DNA from: Desulfatitalea alkaliphila | GTDB lineage: Bacteria > Desulfobacterota > Desulfobacteria > Desulfobacterales > Desulfosarcinaceae | Direction of reading: 5' to 3' | DNA length: 64,000 bases | Assembly: GCF_022968795.1 (NCBI RefSeq) | Contig: NZ_JALJRB010000020.1 | Coordinates: 1 to 64,000, forward strand | Shown here: in pieces, positions 1 to 8,451 of the stretch | How positions within the stretch are numbered: the first letter of the stretch is position 1 | Layout of the letters: each line of letters starts with the position of its first letter | Program-made: the position numbers and the translations under genes | Notes under the pieces: model-generated | The model's database searches: none | Seen by the model: only the letters and a program-made list of their open reading frames with translations | What the model was told of the DNA's origin: nothing

Positions 1-128
1 TTGGTCTGCTTGACCTGCAGGAATGCGAAAATCAACGGCAGGGTCAACAGTGGTATCCATGCCGCGGAATTCAGTGCGGTATAAACCGAATAAGGGTCGG
101 CCAATCGACCCGCCAGTGGCGTTGCCAC
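1..128 (-). pseudogene. possible membrane-protein fragment, cut by window edge
   Basis: Read on the minus strand, this stretch is open from a GTG near 128 to the window edge. It encodes a hydrophobic segment (about 43 residues, containing AAWIPLLTLPLIFAF) that resembles the last helices of a major-facilitator-type transporter. An in-frame stop lies a few codons upstream of the GTG and the neighbouring DUF1638 gene ends at 164, so there is no room for the rest of such a transporter upstream. It is either a short membrane protein continuing off the window or a truncated remnant. The call rests only on hydrophobicity and is weak. Confidence 0.3.
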
Positions 129-163
129 CCCCTCTTTAAAGCGGCAGCGTCAGCTCCGAATGA

Positions 164-787
164 CTACCGCGGAGAGCGGGCAATTGCTTCAGAAATCACC
201 TTTTCAACTCCGTCCAGGCCCACATCAATCAACGCCATCAGCGGCAGGCCGGTCAATACACTAACCCGTTGTAACTCCTCCGAGCAAAGGGCAAGATCGC
301 CCATTGCGTCGATGGGTACAATGGCGGAAAGCATCTTGAATTGCTCTCGAACAGCTACCGGATCTTGATTGAACAGGTTGCGGCCGAATTGGAGAAATGC
401 TCGGTTAAGAAAGAAAAAGCGATGTTCGGGATCGATCTCCAATAGACGGCCGTGCCCGCCCAAAAGACAATCAATGCAGTTGACAGCGGACACCTTGGTC
501 ATGCCGTGGTCGGCTACAAGACGGGCCATTTCGCCATTGAAGCCCAGACACGCATCGCCATACACAATAACCACCTGCTGCCCGAATTTCGTGCGGTAAA
601 AAGCCATTGCAGCTGACAGGGCCTTGCTGAGATGCTGTGGATGGGAGTGCAGCCGCGAACTTAAAAAGTGGGTATGCGCAACGACCCGACCCTGGGCTTG
701 CAAAGCTTGAATCTCTTCGCGCAGGATGCCGCAGGAGATAAGCAAAGGGGTAATTCCACCGGATGACATTACGGCCTCCCGTTTCAA
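164..787 (-). CDS. DUF1638 domain-containing protein
   Basis: This 207-residue protein matches the DUF1638 family by overall pattern: an early CGIL segment, a central stretch with YGDACLGF, and the NCIDCLLGG motif with two cysteines around residues 104-107. The family has no firmly known biochemical role and is often found beside corrinoid methyltransferase genes. Its start overlaps the end of the upstream uroporphyrinogen-decarboxylase-like gene by four bases, so the two are translationally coupled and probably work together in methyl transfer to or from a corrinoid. Family assignment is fairly sure; the role is inferred from the neighbour. Confidence 0.75.
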   Translation of the reverse strand: MKREAVMSSGGITPLLISCGILREEIQALQAQGRVVAHTHFLSSRLHSHPQHLSKALSAAMAFYRTKFGQQVVIVYGDACLGFNGEMARLVADHGMTKVSAVNCIDCLLGGHGRLLEIDPEHRFFFLNRAFLQFGRNLFNQDPVAVREQFKMLSAIVPIDAMGDLALCSEELQRVSVLTGLPLMALIDVGLDGVEKVISEAIARSPR

Positions 788-1797
788 GCAATCGGTGGTT
801 CTGGATAAGATCGTGCCGCTTCTACAAAGGCGATAATGTTCTCGATTTTTGCCGGTGGATAGATGTCAGCCGGCGGCAAGACCATGGAAAGGCCTTTGTC
901 AAGAAAGAAACGGACCGTAGCGCCAACCTCGTCCGGGCTTGCTTGGGCCAGCATGGTGCTGTTGCCAATGACAGCCGCAAGTGGCAGATTCCGAGGTGCC
1001 ATACCCAGAACCTTGTCCAAATCGCAGGATTGGTCTACACCCAGGCCATCGGCCCTGCACTGAGGCATTTGCCCAATATAGCGGTCGGCGTTCCCGGCGA
1101 GGAATAAAATGTGGGGCACCGGCTTGTCAAAAAGGATGTCCTCTATAAATGGCACAACCAACCTTGAGAAAAGTCTGGGGGAAATCGCCGCAACCCCACC
1201 TTCTTGCACTACGATGAATTGGGCGCCGGCCCGCACATAGGCATCCCGCACAGCGATTATCGTTTGAGACAGCTTTGCCAGAATGGCACAGACCGCCTCG
1301 GGCTGCTTCATCGTCATGACCAGCAGTTTATCCATGTCCATAATCTGGCCGGCCAGGGTGAAAGGGCCGACGACAAAGGCGCCCACCGCACCGCGGCCTT
1401 CGGCCATCGCTTTGGTTTGAGAGATGGCCGAAGCAATAAGGGGAATACGTCCTGCCGAACCGATATCCTTCGGTAAAACGATGGCATCAGCGTCGCCCCC
1501 GAGTTTATGGGCTATGGTCGGGTAAACCGGTATGCCGTCTTGTTCGTCGTGGTAGCGAACGGCGGCCCCGAGTGCCTCGGCTTCCACGTTAAGGTCAAAG
1601 GGCAGTACTGTGGATTCAAATCCCAACTCCAGTTTGGTCAGGGCCGCCAGTGCCATAGGCGCATCCCCTTGCAGAATATGATTAAAGCACCATCCTCGCT
1701 GCCACAATATCTTGATGGGCAAAAAAGACCCCAGGCTGAAAACGGAGCGCTTCCCGCTGCGAAATTTTTCGAGCAACTCAATGAAGGCATTGTTCAT
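784..1797 (-). CDS. uroporphyrinogen decarboxylase-family methyltransferase (MtaA/CmuA-like)
   Basis: This 337-residue protein has the uroporphyrinogen decarboxylase fold of the MtaA/CmuA type. Such enzymes move methyl groups between corrinoid proteins and coenzymes or other acceptors in the cytoplasm. Visible signs are the GPFTLAGQIMDMDKLLVMTMKQP segment (about residues 145-168), HILFLAGNADRYIGQM, and a glycine-rich C-terminal barrel region ending near PPADIYPPAKIENI. Length fits the family. It is the first gene of a two-gene unit with the DUF1638 gene. A corrinoid-protein reactivator-like gene lies elsewhere in the window (52.3 kb), in line with corrinoid chemistry in this cell. The methyl donor cannot be read from sequence. 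Confidence 0.75.
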   Translation of the reverse strand: MNNAFIELLEKFRSGKRSVFSLGSFLPIKILWQRGWCFNHILQGDAPMALAALTKLELGFESTVLPFDLNVEAEALGAAVRYHDEQDGIPVYPTIAHKLGGDADAIVLPKDIGSAGRIPLIASAISQTKAMAEGRGAVGAFVVGPFTLAGQIMDMDKLLVMTMKQPEAVCAILAKLSQTIIAVRDAYVRAGAQFIVVQEGGVAAISPRLFSRLVVPFIEDILFDKPVPHILFLAGNADRYIGQMPQCRADGLGVDQSCDLDKVLGMAPRNLPLAAVIGNSTMLAQASPDEVGATVRFFLDKGLSMVLPPADIYPPAKIENIIAFVEAARSYPEPPIA

Positions 1798-1858
1798 GCG
1801 ATTCCATCCATGGCGGTCGCCACCGAAAATGGCGAATCCGGGTTCATAGGAATTAAGA

Positions 1859-2218
1859 CTATACCCACCGCAAGGCCTTCTGCAATCCCAACGAAGCCAA
1901 ACTCACCTTCGGCCCCAATCTCAGCTGAACGTTGCGTCCCTTGCCCACGACCCGGCGAAGCTCGGTGGTGACCACGCGCATCCGGTCATATGCGGCAAGA
2001 TCGATGTTGTTGCGGCGCTCGGTCCAAGACCGTCCAGACCCGGAAGCGGCAGTAGACGTGTGGTCGGCCTGTAAAGTGACCTGATCGCGGACCTGCCCAT
2101 GCTCGAACACAACCAGATGCTTCAGCTGCTGAGGGTTCTCCTCGGCAGCCCATGCCAATGCCGATTCACTGAGCAGGCAATACCAGCGTGCGCGGCGGAT
2201 CAGTTGTGCGCTGTGCAT
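1859..2218 (-). pseudogene. C-terminal remnant resembling a DnaQ/UvrC-type exonuclease
   Basis: The 119-residue frame carries ARWYCLLSESALAWA near the start and YDRMRVVTTELRRVV with an ending LQKALRWV. To me these resemble the C-terminal part of proteobacterial exonuclease proteins that fuse a DnaQ-like domain to a GIY-YIG (UvrC/Cho) region. The catalytic N-terminal domains are missing, and no continuation is found upstream in this frame. I therefore read it as a gene remnant. Recognition is by pattern memory only; an uncharacterised intact small protein is the alternative. Confidence 0.4.
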
Positions 2219-2241
2219 GATGATCCCTTCCGTGGCAGAGG

Positions 2242-2460
2242 CTACTTTTTCCGGGGTCCAGGCATTTCGTCCTCTGACGCTTCTGCGGCCATATCCCGAT
2301 CCCGATCATCTTCAGCTTCGCCTTGTGAGACTGTTTTCAATTCAACGGGTTTGTTTTCATTCAACCGATCCCGCCACAGCTTAGCTCCCAAGGAGGTCAC
2401 AATGCGTAGGGGAGTGCGATTCTCCAGATCGGACTTGTGGATATGATAAAACAGGTCCAA
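2242..2460 (-). CDS. hypothetical protein or gene fragment
   Basis: An open frame of about 72 residues begins at a TTG directly after an AGGAGGG sequence, which is too close for a normal ribosome binding site. The frame stays open for a further two dozen codons upstream. The protein has an ordered-looking first half (YHIHKSDLENRTPLRI) and a charged, probably disordered tail rich in Glu and Asp. I do not recognise it. It lies just upstream of the exonuclease-like remnant on the same strand, so it may be part of the same decayed region. On the plus strand, 2481-2594 could encode a 37-residue basic peptide, also unrecognised. Confidence 0.3.
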   Translation of the reverse strand: MDLFYHIHKSDLENRTPLRIVTSLGAKLWRDRLNENKPVELKTVSQGEAEDDRDRDMAAEASEDEMPGPRKK

Positions 2461-2650
2461 ACCCTCCTGCAGGCATTGGAATGGATCGGGTACGGGAAGC
2501 TTTGGAGGATTTGAAACCGAGTGCCGCGCAGATCATCAAATTCAGGCCGAGTGAAAAAGGTGCGCGGAGAGCAGGAAAGAAAAAAGCCGTCTAAGGAGCC
2601 GTCAACTCCCTGTTCGGCAATGTGTGTATGTTCGTAACTTATTGATTTTT

Positions 2651-2725
2651 TGGTGATCCCACCGGGATTCGAACCCGGGTTACCGGCGTGAGAGGCCGGC
2701 GTCCTAACCGCTAGACGATGGGACC
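2651..2725 (-). tRNA. tRNA-Glu (anticodon CTC)
   Basis: The minus strand folds into a full cloverleaf. The seven-pair acceptor stem starts GGTCCCA and closes with TGGGATC, followed by A and an encoded CCA. The D arm is GTC/GAC, the anticodon stem CCGGC/GCCGG with loop CTCTCAC, and the T arm contains GGTTCGAATCC. The anticodon is CTC at 2690-2692, reading GAG. The length of 75 bases including CCA is normal for tRNA-Glu. Confidence 0.97.
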
Positions 2726-2838
2726 CCAAGAATTGCGATGGCCGTGGAATATAGAAACCGGTTGAATTTGTCAACTCATTTTAAAGGTAGTGCGGGGTCG
2801 CGGCGCGTTGGAAAGGCTGTCTGTCGGCCTGCTGTTGT

Positions 2839-3051
2839 TCAAGCGGGCGGGACTTCGCCCGCGCGTCTGCCTTTGCGGTAGCCGAGGACCAGGTAGAGGA
2901 CCGGGCCGAGGAAAGGGATCAGGGCGATGAAGGCCCAGCCGGCTTTTTTTTCGATGCCGCCGAAATCCTTGCGGGCGATGTCCACAATGGCCCAGCAGGT
3001 CAATAGATAAAAGAGGACGCCGGTGAGAATGATCCAGTAGGTGAGGGTCAT
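2839..3051 (-). CDS. small two-helix membrane protein, PLDc_N type
   Basis: The likely start is the ATG at 3051, with GGAAGGAC about 12 bases upstream, giving 70 residues; the frame is open further upstream but that part looks non-coding. The protein has a membrane helix at residues 3-23 and another at about 35-53 (AFIALIPFLGPVLYLVLGY), ending in a basic tail. The second helix with LIPFLGPVLY and the layout match the phospholipase D nuclease N-terminal (PLDc_N) small membrane proteins, whose function as stand-alone proteins is unknown. It is divergent from radA. Confidence 0.7.
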   Translation of the reverse strand: MTLTYWIILTGVLFYLLTCWAIVDIARKDFGGIEKKAGWAFIALIPFLGPVLYLVLGYRKGRRAGEVPPA

Positions 3052-3230
3052 GGCGCGGGGTTGTCCTTCCAGCCCATGGGCAGTGTTTGCATCGGCGGCC
3101 ACACAATGGCCGTAATGGGTTGTCTTCGCATGACGGCAATCGACGCCCTGCTTGCCTGCGGGCACAATGGCATGCTATGGTGCGGCCTGTCAATGGATAA
3201 TGGTTTGAATATGTGGAGAATAGTGGCGCC

Positions 3231-4613
3231 ATGAGCAAGCGGTCGGTCAAGGGCGGCAAGTCGGTTTTCAGTTGTCAGGCCTGCGGGTTTCAGTCGCCCA
3301 AGTGGCTGGGCAAATGTCCTTCCTGCGACCAGTGGGACACCTTTGCCGAAGAGATCGCCGCCGCGGAGCACCGGGGGGGGCCCTTGCGGGGCATCGACGG
3401 TTTGCAGCCGTCCGTGCCGGTGCCCATCGATGCGGTGGATGTGCAGGACCAGCCGCGGCTTTCCACCCGAGTGGCGGAGCTGGACCGGGTGCTGGGCGGC
3501 GGGTTGGTGGCCGGCTCCCTGGTGTTGATTGGCGGTGACCCGGGCATCGGCAAATCCACCCTCATGCTCCAGGCCTTGCACGGCATGGCCGCCCGGCGGC
3601 ACAAGGTGCTCTATGTGTCCGGCGAGGAGTCGGTGCGCCAGTTGCGCCTGCGCAGCCGGCGCCTGGCGGCCGAGGCGCCCCACCTGTTCGTGGTGGCGGA
3701 GATCGATCTGGACGCCATCTTGAAGATGGTGGCCGAACACCGGCCCGATGTGCTGGTGATCGATTCCATCCAGACCATGTACAGCAGCGATTTGACATCG
3801 GCGCCGGGCAGCGTGGGCCAGGTGCGCGAGTCGGCCATGCGGCTGATGCTCAACGCCAAAAAGACCGGCGTGCCCACCTTGCTGGTGGGCCATGTGACCA
3901 AGGACGGGTCCATCGCCGGGCCCAAGATTCTGGAGCACATGGTGGACACGGTGCTCTATTTCGAGGGGGACCGCAACCATGTCTTCCGCATCCTGCGCAC
4001 GGTCAAGAACCGCTTCGGCTCCACCAACGAGATCGGGGTGTTCGAGATGCAGGCCGGTGGTCTGGCCGAGGTGCCCAATCCGTCGGCCGTCTTTTTGTCC
4101 GAGCGGCCCGACAACGCGGCGGGTTCGGTGGTCACCGCCAGCATGGAGGGCACGCGGCCGATCCTGGTGGAACTGCAGGCCCTGGTGAGCAGCACCAACC
4201 TGGGGACCGCGCGGCGCACGGTGCTGGGGCTCGACCCGCAGCGGGTGTCCCTGCTGGTGGCGGTGATGGAAAAGAAGTTGGGACTGCACATGGTGGGGCA
4301 CGACATCTTCATGAACGTGGCCGGCGGGGTCAAGATCGACGAACCGGCCGTGGACCTGGCGGTGCTGGCGGCCATCGCTTCCAGTTTCCTGGACAAGCCG
4401 GTGACCGGCGAAACCCTGGTGCTCGGCGAGGTGGGCCTGGCGGGCGAGGTGCGGGCCATCGGCAACATGGCGATTCGCCTGACCGAGGCGGCCAAAATGG
4501 GCTTTCATCGTTGCCTGGCCCCCCGCGGCAGCCTCAAGCGCCTGGAGGCCCCCGACACCATTCGCCTGGTCGGTGTGCGCACCGTCGCCGAGGCCATGGA
4601 AGCCTTGTTCTGA
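3231..4613 (+). CDS. radA: DNA repair protein RadA
   Basis: RadA is a RecA-like ATPase that helps branch migration and processing of recombination intermediates. The product (460 residues from the ATG at 3231) has the N-terminal four-cysteine zinc finger (CQACG...CPSC), the Walker A motif GDPGIGKST near residues 100-108, the RadA-specific KNRFGS motif near 260, and a C-terminal Lon-protease-like domain (PAVDLAVLAAIASS). The start at 3231 fits the family; a GTG at 3213 in the same frame is the alternative. Length is normal. It is monocistronic, with 160 bases before the next gene. Confidence 0.96.
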   Translation: MSKRSVKGGKSVFSCQACGFQSPKWLGKCPSCDQWDTFAEEIAAAEHRGGPLRGIDGLQPSVPVPIDAVDVQDQPRLSTRVAELDRVLGGGLVAGSLVLIGGDPGIGKSTLMLQALHGMAARRHKVLYVSGEESVRQLRLRSRRLAAEAPHLFVVAEIDLDAILKMVAEHRPDVLVIDSIQTMYSSDLTSAPGSVGQVRESAMRLMLNAKKTGVPTLLVGHVTKDGSIAGPKILEHMVDTVLYFEGDRNHVFRILRTVKNRFGSTNEIGVFEMQAGGLAEVPNPSAVFLSERPDNAAGSVVTASMEGTRPILVELQALVSSTNLGTARRTVLGLDPQRVSLLVAVMEKKLGLHMVGHDIFMNVAGGVKIDEPAVDLAVLAAIASSFLDKPVTGETLVLGEVGLAGEVRAIGNMAIRLTEAAKMGFHRCLAPRGSLKRLEAPDTIRLVGVRTVAEAMEALF

Positions 4614-4773
4614 AAAAACCGCCGGCCGCTCCGCCCGATTTGTATCCTTCGCGAAAGTGATTAACTTTGTCGGAAACTTTGCCGCCGGCTGTCGCGCCCA
4701 CGGCCGTCAAAGACCGTGGGATGGGTGGCGGCCGCCATTGAAAAAGACATCACAACAGTGAAGGAGCAAAACG

Positions 4774-5805
4774 ATGAAACAGCTTTCCCCTCGACGCAGA
4801 TTCTGGACCGGAGCGATCTGGATTGCCGCGGTCGTGGCCCTTTTGGGGTGCGCCCATGCAACGCAGGCGCCCCAAGGGCTCGACGAAACGCAAGTTTTGG
4901 TAGCCTTTTTTGAAAATGAGCGCAACTACATCCACGACAGTCCGCCTTTCGTAATCGGTGCCCAGAACTTGCGGGTCAATCTGCTCACCAAGGCGAGGCA
5001 GCAGTACCTCATCGACATCCGGGCGCCGGCGGATTTCGGTCGGGGCCACATCCAGGGGGCGGTCCATGTGCCTTTCGCGGATGTTTATGATCATGTCAAA
5101 GGGCTGGATGCCGCATCCTTTGAAAACATCGTGGTGATCGATTGTGACGGCCAGGCGGCCGCATATGTCGTCTCGCTGCTGCGGGCCGCGGGGTATCCCA
5201 ATGCCGTCTCCCTGAAATGGGGCATGAGCGGTTGGGCCATGGCCTTTGCCGACGGGGCCTGGCTCAAGAAGTTGAGCAACGTGCGTGCGGATGCATTCGT
5301 CACCAAACCGTCGCCGCCCAAGAACCCGCCCGGGCCGATGCCCCGCATTGCCACCGGCGGCACCACGGCCGAGGCGATCCTTGAGGCCCGCCTGCGGCAA
5401 CTGTTTGCGGAAGGCTACGCGCCTGCAGTCGTGACCCACGATTTCGTGTTCGCACGGCTCGATCAAAACACCGACATGTACGTCATCAACTACTGGCCGC
5501 CGGAACTGTACGCCAAGCAAGGGCACATCCCCGGTGCCGTGAACTACCCACCGGCGGAAAAGCCGTTTTTGAGCACCACCCACCTGGCCACCCTTTCCAC
5601 CACCGGGCCCAATATCCTCTATTGCTTCACGGGGCAGACCAGCTCCTATGTGGCCGGTTACCTGCGCATCCTCGGCTACGACGCCCGGTCCTTGGCTTTT
5701 GGCGCCAACAGCATGATTTACGATCAGATGCATGCCGGCAAGGTGCCCAACACCTTCGTTCCCGAGACCGAGATCAAGAACTACGATTATGTCGGCGGCC
5801 GTTGA
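4774..5805 (+). CDS. lipoprotein with two rhodanese domains
   Basis: This 343-residue protein has an N-terminal signal with a lipobox (VALLGC, Cys about residue 26), so it is probably a lipid-anchored envelope protein. Two rhodanese-like domains follow. The first (about 70-175) carries IDIRAPADFGRGHIQGAVHVP and the active-site-like loop IDCDGQAA. The second (about 215-335) carries GHIPGAVNYPP and the loop YCFTGQTSS. Each loop has a cysteine at the catalytic position, so both domains may move sulfur or bind thiol substrates. AAGGAG lies upstream of the ATG, and a strong terminator follows at 5842. The physiological sulfur carrier is unknown. Confidence 0.85.
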   Translation: MKQLSPRRRFWTGAIWIAAVVALLGCAHATQAPQGLDETQVLVAFFENERNYIHDSPPFVIGAQNLRVNLLTKARQQYLIDIRAPADFGRGHIQGAVHVPFADVYDHVKGLDAASFENIVVIDCDGQAAAYVVSLLRAAGYPNAVSLKWGMSGWAMAFADGAWLKKLSNVRADAFVTKPSPPKNPPGPMPRIATGGTTAEAILEARLRQLFAEGYAPAVVTHDFVFARLDQNTDMYVINYWPPELYAKQGHIPGAVNYPPAEKPFLSTTHLATLSTTGPNILYCFTGQTSSYVAGYLRILGYDARSLAFGANSMIYDQMHAGKVPNTFVPETEIKNYDYVGGR

Positions 5806-5841
5806 TCCACCGGTGATAGAGTTGTAAAGCAACACTTCTGT

Positions 5842-5872
5842 ACGGCCCGGAGCCCTTGCTCCGGGCCGTTTC
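5842..5872 (+). terminator. intrinsic terminator after the rhodanese lipoprotein gene
   Basis: A perfect 12-pair stem (5842-5853 with 5858-5869, GC-rich) with a four-base loop CCTT is followed by a short T run. It sits 37 bases after the stop codon of the rhodanese lipoprotein gene and 60 bases before the next start. Confidence 0.85.
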
Positions 5873-5934
5873 ACTTGATTCAAGCGGCGCGATGTGTTTT
5901 TCAATGACCTTTTTAATCCGGAAAGGAGCTGTGC

Positions 5935-6285
5935 ATGACTCCGGAACAACGTGATCGTTTTCGTGAACGCCTCGAAACCCAGCGCCAGGAATATCTCGAC
6001 AGTCGCATGGCGGCCAGGGAGTCCACGCAGCCGGTCCAATTGGACCAGGCCAGCGTCGGCCGGCTTTCACGGCTGGATGCCATGCAGGGCCAAGCGATGG
6101 CCAAGGAAGCCCAACGGCGCAGGGATGTCCAGCTGCAGCGGATCGAGTTGGCGCTCAGGCGCATCGACAGCGGGGAATACGGTTTCTGCAACGCATGTGA
6201 GGAAGAGATCGCCTTGCGGCGGCTGGAAAGCGACCCGGCCGCGGCCCTCTGCATCGCCTGCGCGTCTCGACAGGAGCAGGAGTAA
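5935..6285 (+). CDS. DksA/TraR-family C4 zinc-finger protein
   Basis: This 116-residue protein belongs to the DksA/TraR family, whose members bind the RNA polymerase secondary channel and tune transcription. The N-terminal half is a long charged helical region. The C-terminal zinc finger is C-x2-C-x17-C-x2-C (CNACEEE...CIACA), preceded by the family segment RIDSGEYGFC. It is shorter than E. coli DksA and closer to TraR-like stand-alone proteins. The start ATG follows AAAGGAG. It stands between a terminator and the DUF1846 gene. Confidence 0.9.
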   Translation: MTPEQRDRFRERLETQRQEYLDSRMAARESTQPVQLDQASVGRLSRLDAMQGQAMAKEAQRRRDVQLQRIELALRRIDSGEYGFCNACEEEIALRRLESDPAAALCIACASRQEQE

Positions 6286-6410
6286 AGGTGGTTTTAAGTT
6301 AGGGTTGCGCATCGGCAATTGCCGTGTTTATAAAGCGGGGTTTCGAAGGCGCCGGTGGTGGGTGCCGCTCATTCTTGTTTCAACCGAAAGGCCTGTCAAA
6401 AGGAGAGGTG

Positions 6411-7925
6411 ATGTCGCTGACGGCGTTCGATAACGAAAAATATATTCGCGAACAGACCGAAGAGATTCTGGAAAAAACCAAACTGTTCGACCACAAGCTC
6501 TATCTCGAATTCGGCGGCAAGCTGCTTTACGATTACCATGCCGCCCGGGTGTTGCCGGGCTATGACCCCAACATCAAGATGCGCTTGTTGAAAGAGCTGA
6601 AACACAACGCCGACATCATTCTGTGCATCTATGCGGGGGATATCGAACGCAAGAAGATCAGGGCCGATTTCGGCATCACCTACGATGCCGAAGCGCTCAA
6701 GCTGATCGACGATTTGCGCGCCTGGGGCATCGATGTGCTGGGGGTGGCCATCACCCGCTACAACGAACAGCCGTCGGCCAAGTTGTTTAAGAACCGGTTG
6801 GAAAGGCGGCAAATCAAGGTCCATACCCACCGCTACACCAAAGGGTATCCCACCGACATCGATCTGATCGTCAGCGACGAAGGATACGGTGCCAACGATT
6901 TCATCGAATCGGACAAGCCCCTGGTGATCGTCACCGGCCCCGGGCCGGGCAGCGGCAAGCTGGCCACCTGCCTTTCCCAAGTCTACCATGAATACAAGCG
7001 GGGCGTGCGGGCCGGTTACGCCAAGTTCGAGACCTTTCCCATCTGGAACCTGCCCATCAACCACCCGGTCAACGTGGCCTATGAGGCGGCCACGGCGGAC
7101 ATCAAGGACTACAACCTGATCGACCCCTATCACCTGGAGGCGTACAACAAGAAAGCGGTCAACTATAACCGCGACGTCGAGGTGTTTCCCGTATTGCGCC
7201 GGATTTTGAAAAAAATCAGCGGCGGCGAGGCCGTTTATCAGTCCCCCACGGACATGGGGGTCAACCGGGTGGGCTTTGCCATCACCGACGATGCCCAGAC
7301 CCGCGAAGCGGCCCGGCAGGAGGTGATCCGGCGCTATTTCCGCTATCGCTGCGAGTATGCCATGGGGCTGATCGACAGCGAAACGGTGCAGCGGGTGGAG
7401 CTGCTGATCAAGGATTTGAACATCGGCCCGGAATACCGGCCCGTGGTCGACCCGGCCTACGACGCGGCCCTGGAGGCCCAGGAAAAGGAGGAGTGCAACG
7501 AGGGGATTTGCTGCGGCGCCGCGCTTCAACTCAAGAACGGCACCATCATTACCGGCAACAACTCCCAATATTTTCACGCCGCCTCCAGCCTGGTGCTCAA
7601 CGCCATCAAGCACCTGGCGGGCATCCCGGCGCAGATCAAACTGCTGCCCGAGTCCGTCATCGAATCGGTCAGCCACTTGAAGACCCACATCCTCAATGAA
7701 AAAACCCTCAGTCTGGATTTGGTGGAAACCTTGATCGCCCTGAGCATCAGCGCCCCTTCCAACCCGGTGGCCCAGTTGGCCATGGAGCAACTCACGGCCC
7801 TCAACGGCTGCGAGGTGCACATGACCCACATGCCCACGCCCGGCGACGAAGCCGGCTTCCGGCGGCTGAGCGTCAATTTGACCACCGACCCCAATTTTTC
7901 CTCCAAGGACCTTTTTGTCGCCTGA
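6411..7925 (+). CDS. DUF1846 domain-containing protein
   Basis: The ATG at 6411 follows AGGAGAGGTG and gives 504 residues, the usual length of DUF1846 proteins; the frame extends upstream but without a good start. The family has no settled function. Visible features are an N-terminal region with FGGKLLYDYHAARVLPG, a central nucleotide-binding-like loop VTGPGPGSGKLATC (about residues 180-193) and a C-terminal half with CNEGICCGAALQLKNG. Conservation of the GPGPGSGK loop suggests it binds a phosphate-containing ligand; this is inference. It is followed by a 526-base gap and the hydrogenase operon. Confidence 0.85.
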   Translation: MSLTAFDNEKYIREQTEEILEKTKLFDHKLYLEFGGKLLYDYHAARVLPGYDPNIKMRLLKELKHNADIILCIYAGDIERKKIRADFGITYDAEALKLIDDLRAWGIDVLGVAITRYNEQPSAKLFKNRLERRQIKVHTHRYTKGYPTDIDLIVSDEGYGANDFIESDKPLVIVTGPGPGSGKLATCLSQVYHEYKRGVRAGYAKFETFPIWNLPINHPVNVAYEAATADIKDYNLIDPYHLEAYNKKAVNYNRDVEVFPVLRRILKKISGGEAVYQSPTDMGVNRVGFAITDDAQTREAARQEVIRRYFRYRCEYAMGLIDSETVQRVELLIKDLNIGPEYRPVVDPAYDAALEAQEKEECNEGICCGAALQLKNGTIITGNNSQYFHAASSLVLNAIKHLAGIPAQIKLLPESVIESVSHLKTHILNEKTLSLDLVETLIALSISAPSNPVAQLAMEQLTALNGCEVHMTHMPTPGDEAGFRRLSVNLTTDPNFSSKDLFVA

Positions 7926-8451
7926 CGGGCACACGCTTTTTTCCTGCATCCCCTTCAAGGCACCAATTGCATCCCTTCCCGGATCAAGGCGCGGCCCTTG
8001 CGCCCCTCTCGCGGTCCGGTGATGTTCCACTATCATCAACATCCCGGCCGGAACCGGCAACCGATACGCATCCGATGGTGTTGCCCCCTTGAAAAGGGTT
8101 GACACGCCAAGGCATTTCATCATTTAATTAATTCGAATCACAAAATGAAGACTTTGCCGTTCAACCCCAATATCGTGTTCTCATGCATTGCATATTCATT
8201 GCGGTGAAACACCCAGTCATAAAATATCGCATCGAAATATAGATAGTTTTCATTTTTCAGCGTTCAGCTTCAGAAATTCGAAACGGAAACCCGGCAACAG
8301 CGAAAACCGTGGTGGGCGCCACAGCCGATGTTCTGTCCTTGTGGAGACTGTCCAGTTGGGGCTGTCTCTTTTTTTTAAATGGTAACGCTCCAAAGACCAG
8401 TGGGGCTTTTCGATGGTCAACCAAATTGCTCGGCCATGAAAGGAGGCGGCA
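7926..8451 (+). promoter_or_regulatory. intergenic leader of the hydrogenase operon
   Basis: This 526-base gap precedes the hydrogenase small-subunit gene. It has an AT-rich part around 8120-8260 that could hold the promoter, and a GC-richer part (8270-8376) ending in an intrinsic terminator. ACAGCC at 8321-8326 can pair with GGCTGT at 8360-8365, which is the 3' arm of that terminator. The layout therefore allows a choice between terminator and antiterminator. No known riboswitch class was recognised. AAGGAGG lies just upstream of the first gene of the operon. Confidence 0.45.
8344..8376 (+). terminator. terminator hairpin inside the hydrogenase operon leader
   Basis: A stem GAGAC/GTCTC (8344-8348 with 8364-8368), extended by four more pairs after one mismatch and closed by loop AGTTG, is followed by eight T. 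No plus-strand gene ends nearby; DUF1846 ended 420 bases upstream. The most likely use is attenuation of the hydrogenase operon, 75 bases before its first start codon. Confidence 0.7.

Noticed and set aside
3048-4508. Long minus-strand frame opposite radA, and similar long frames opposite other GC-rich genes
   Set aside because: They mirror the codon pattern of the real gene, are rich in His/Gly/Gln, and carry no known motif.
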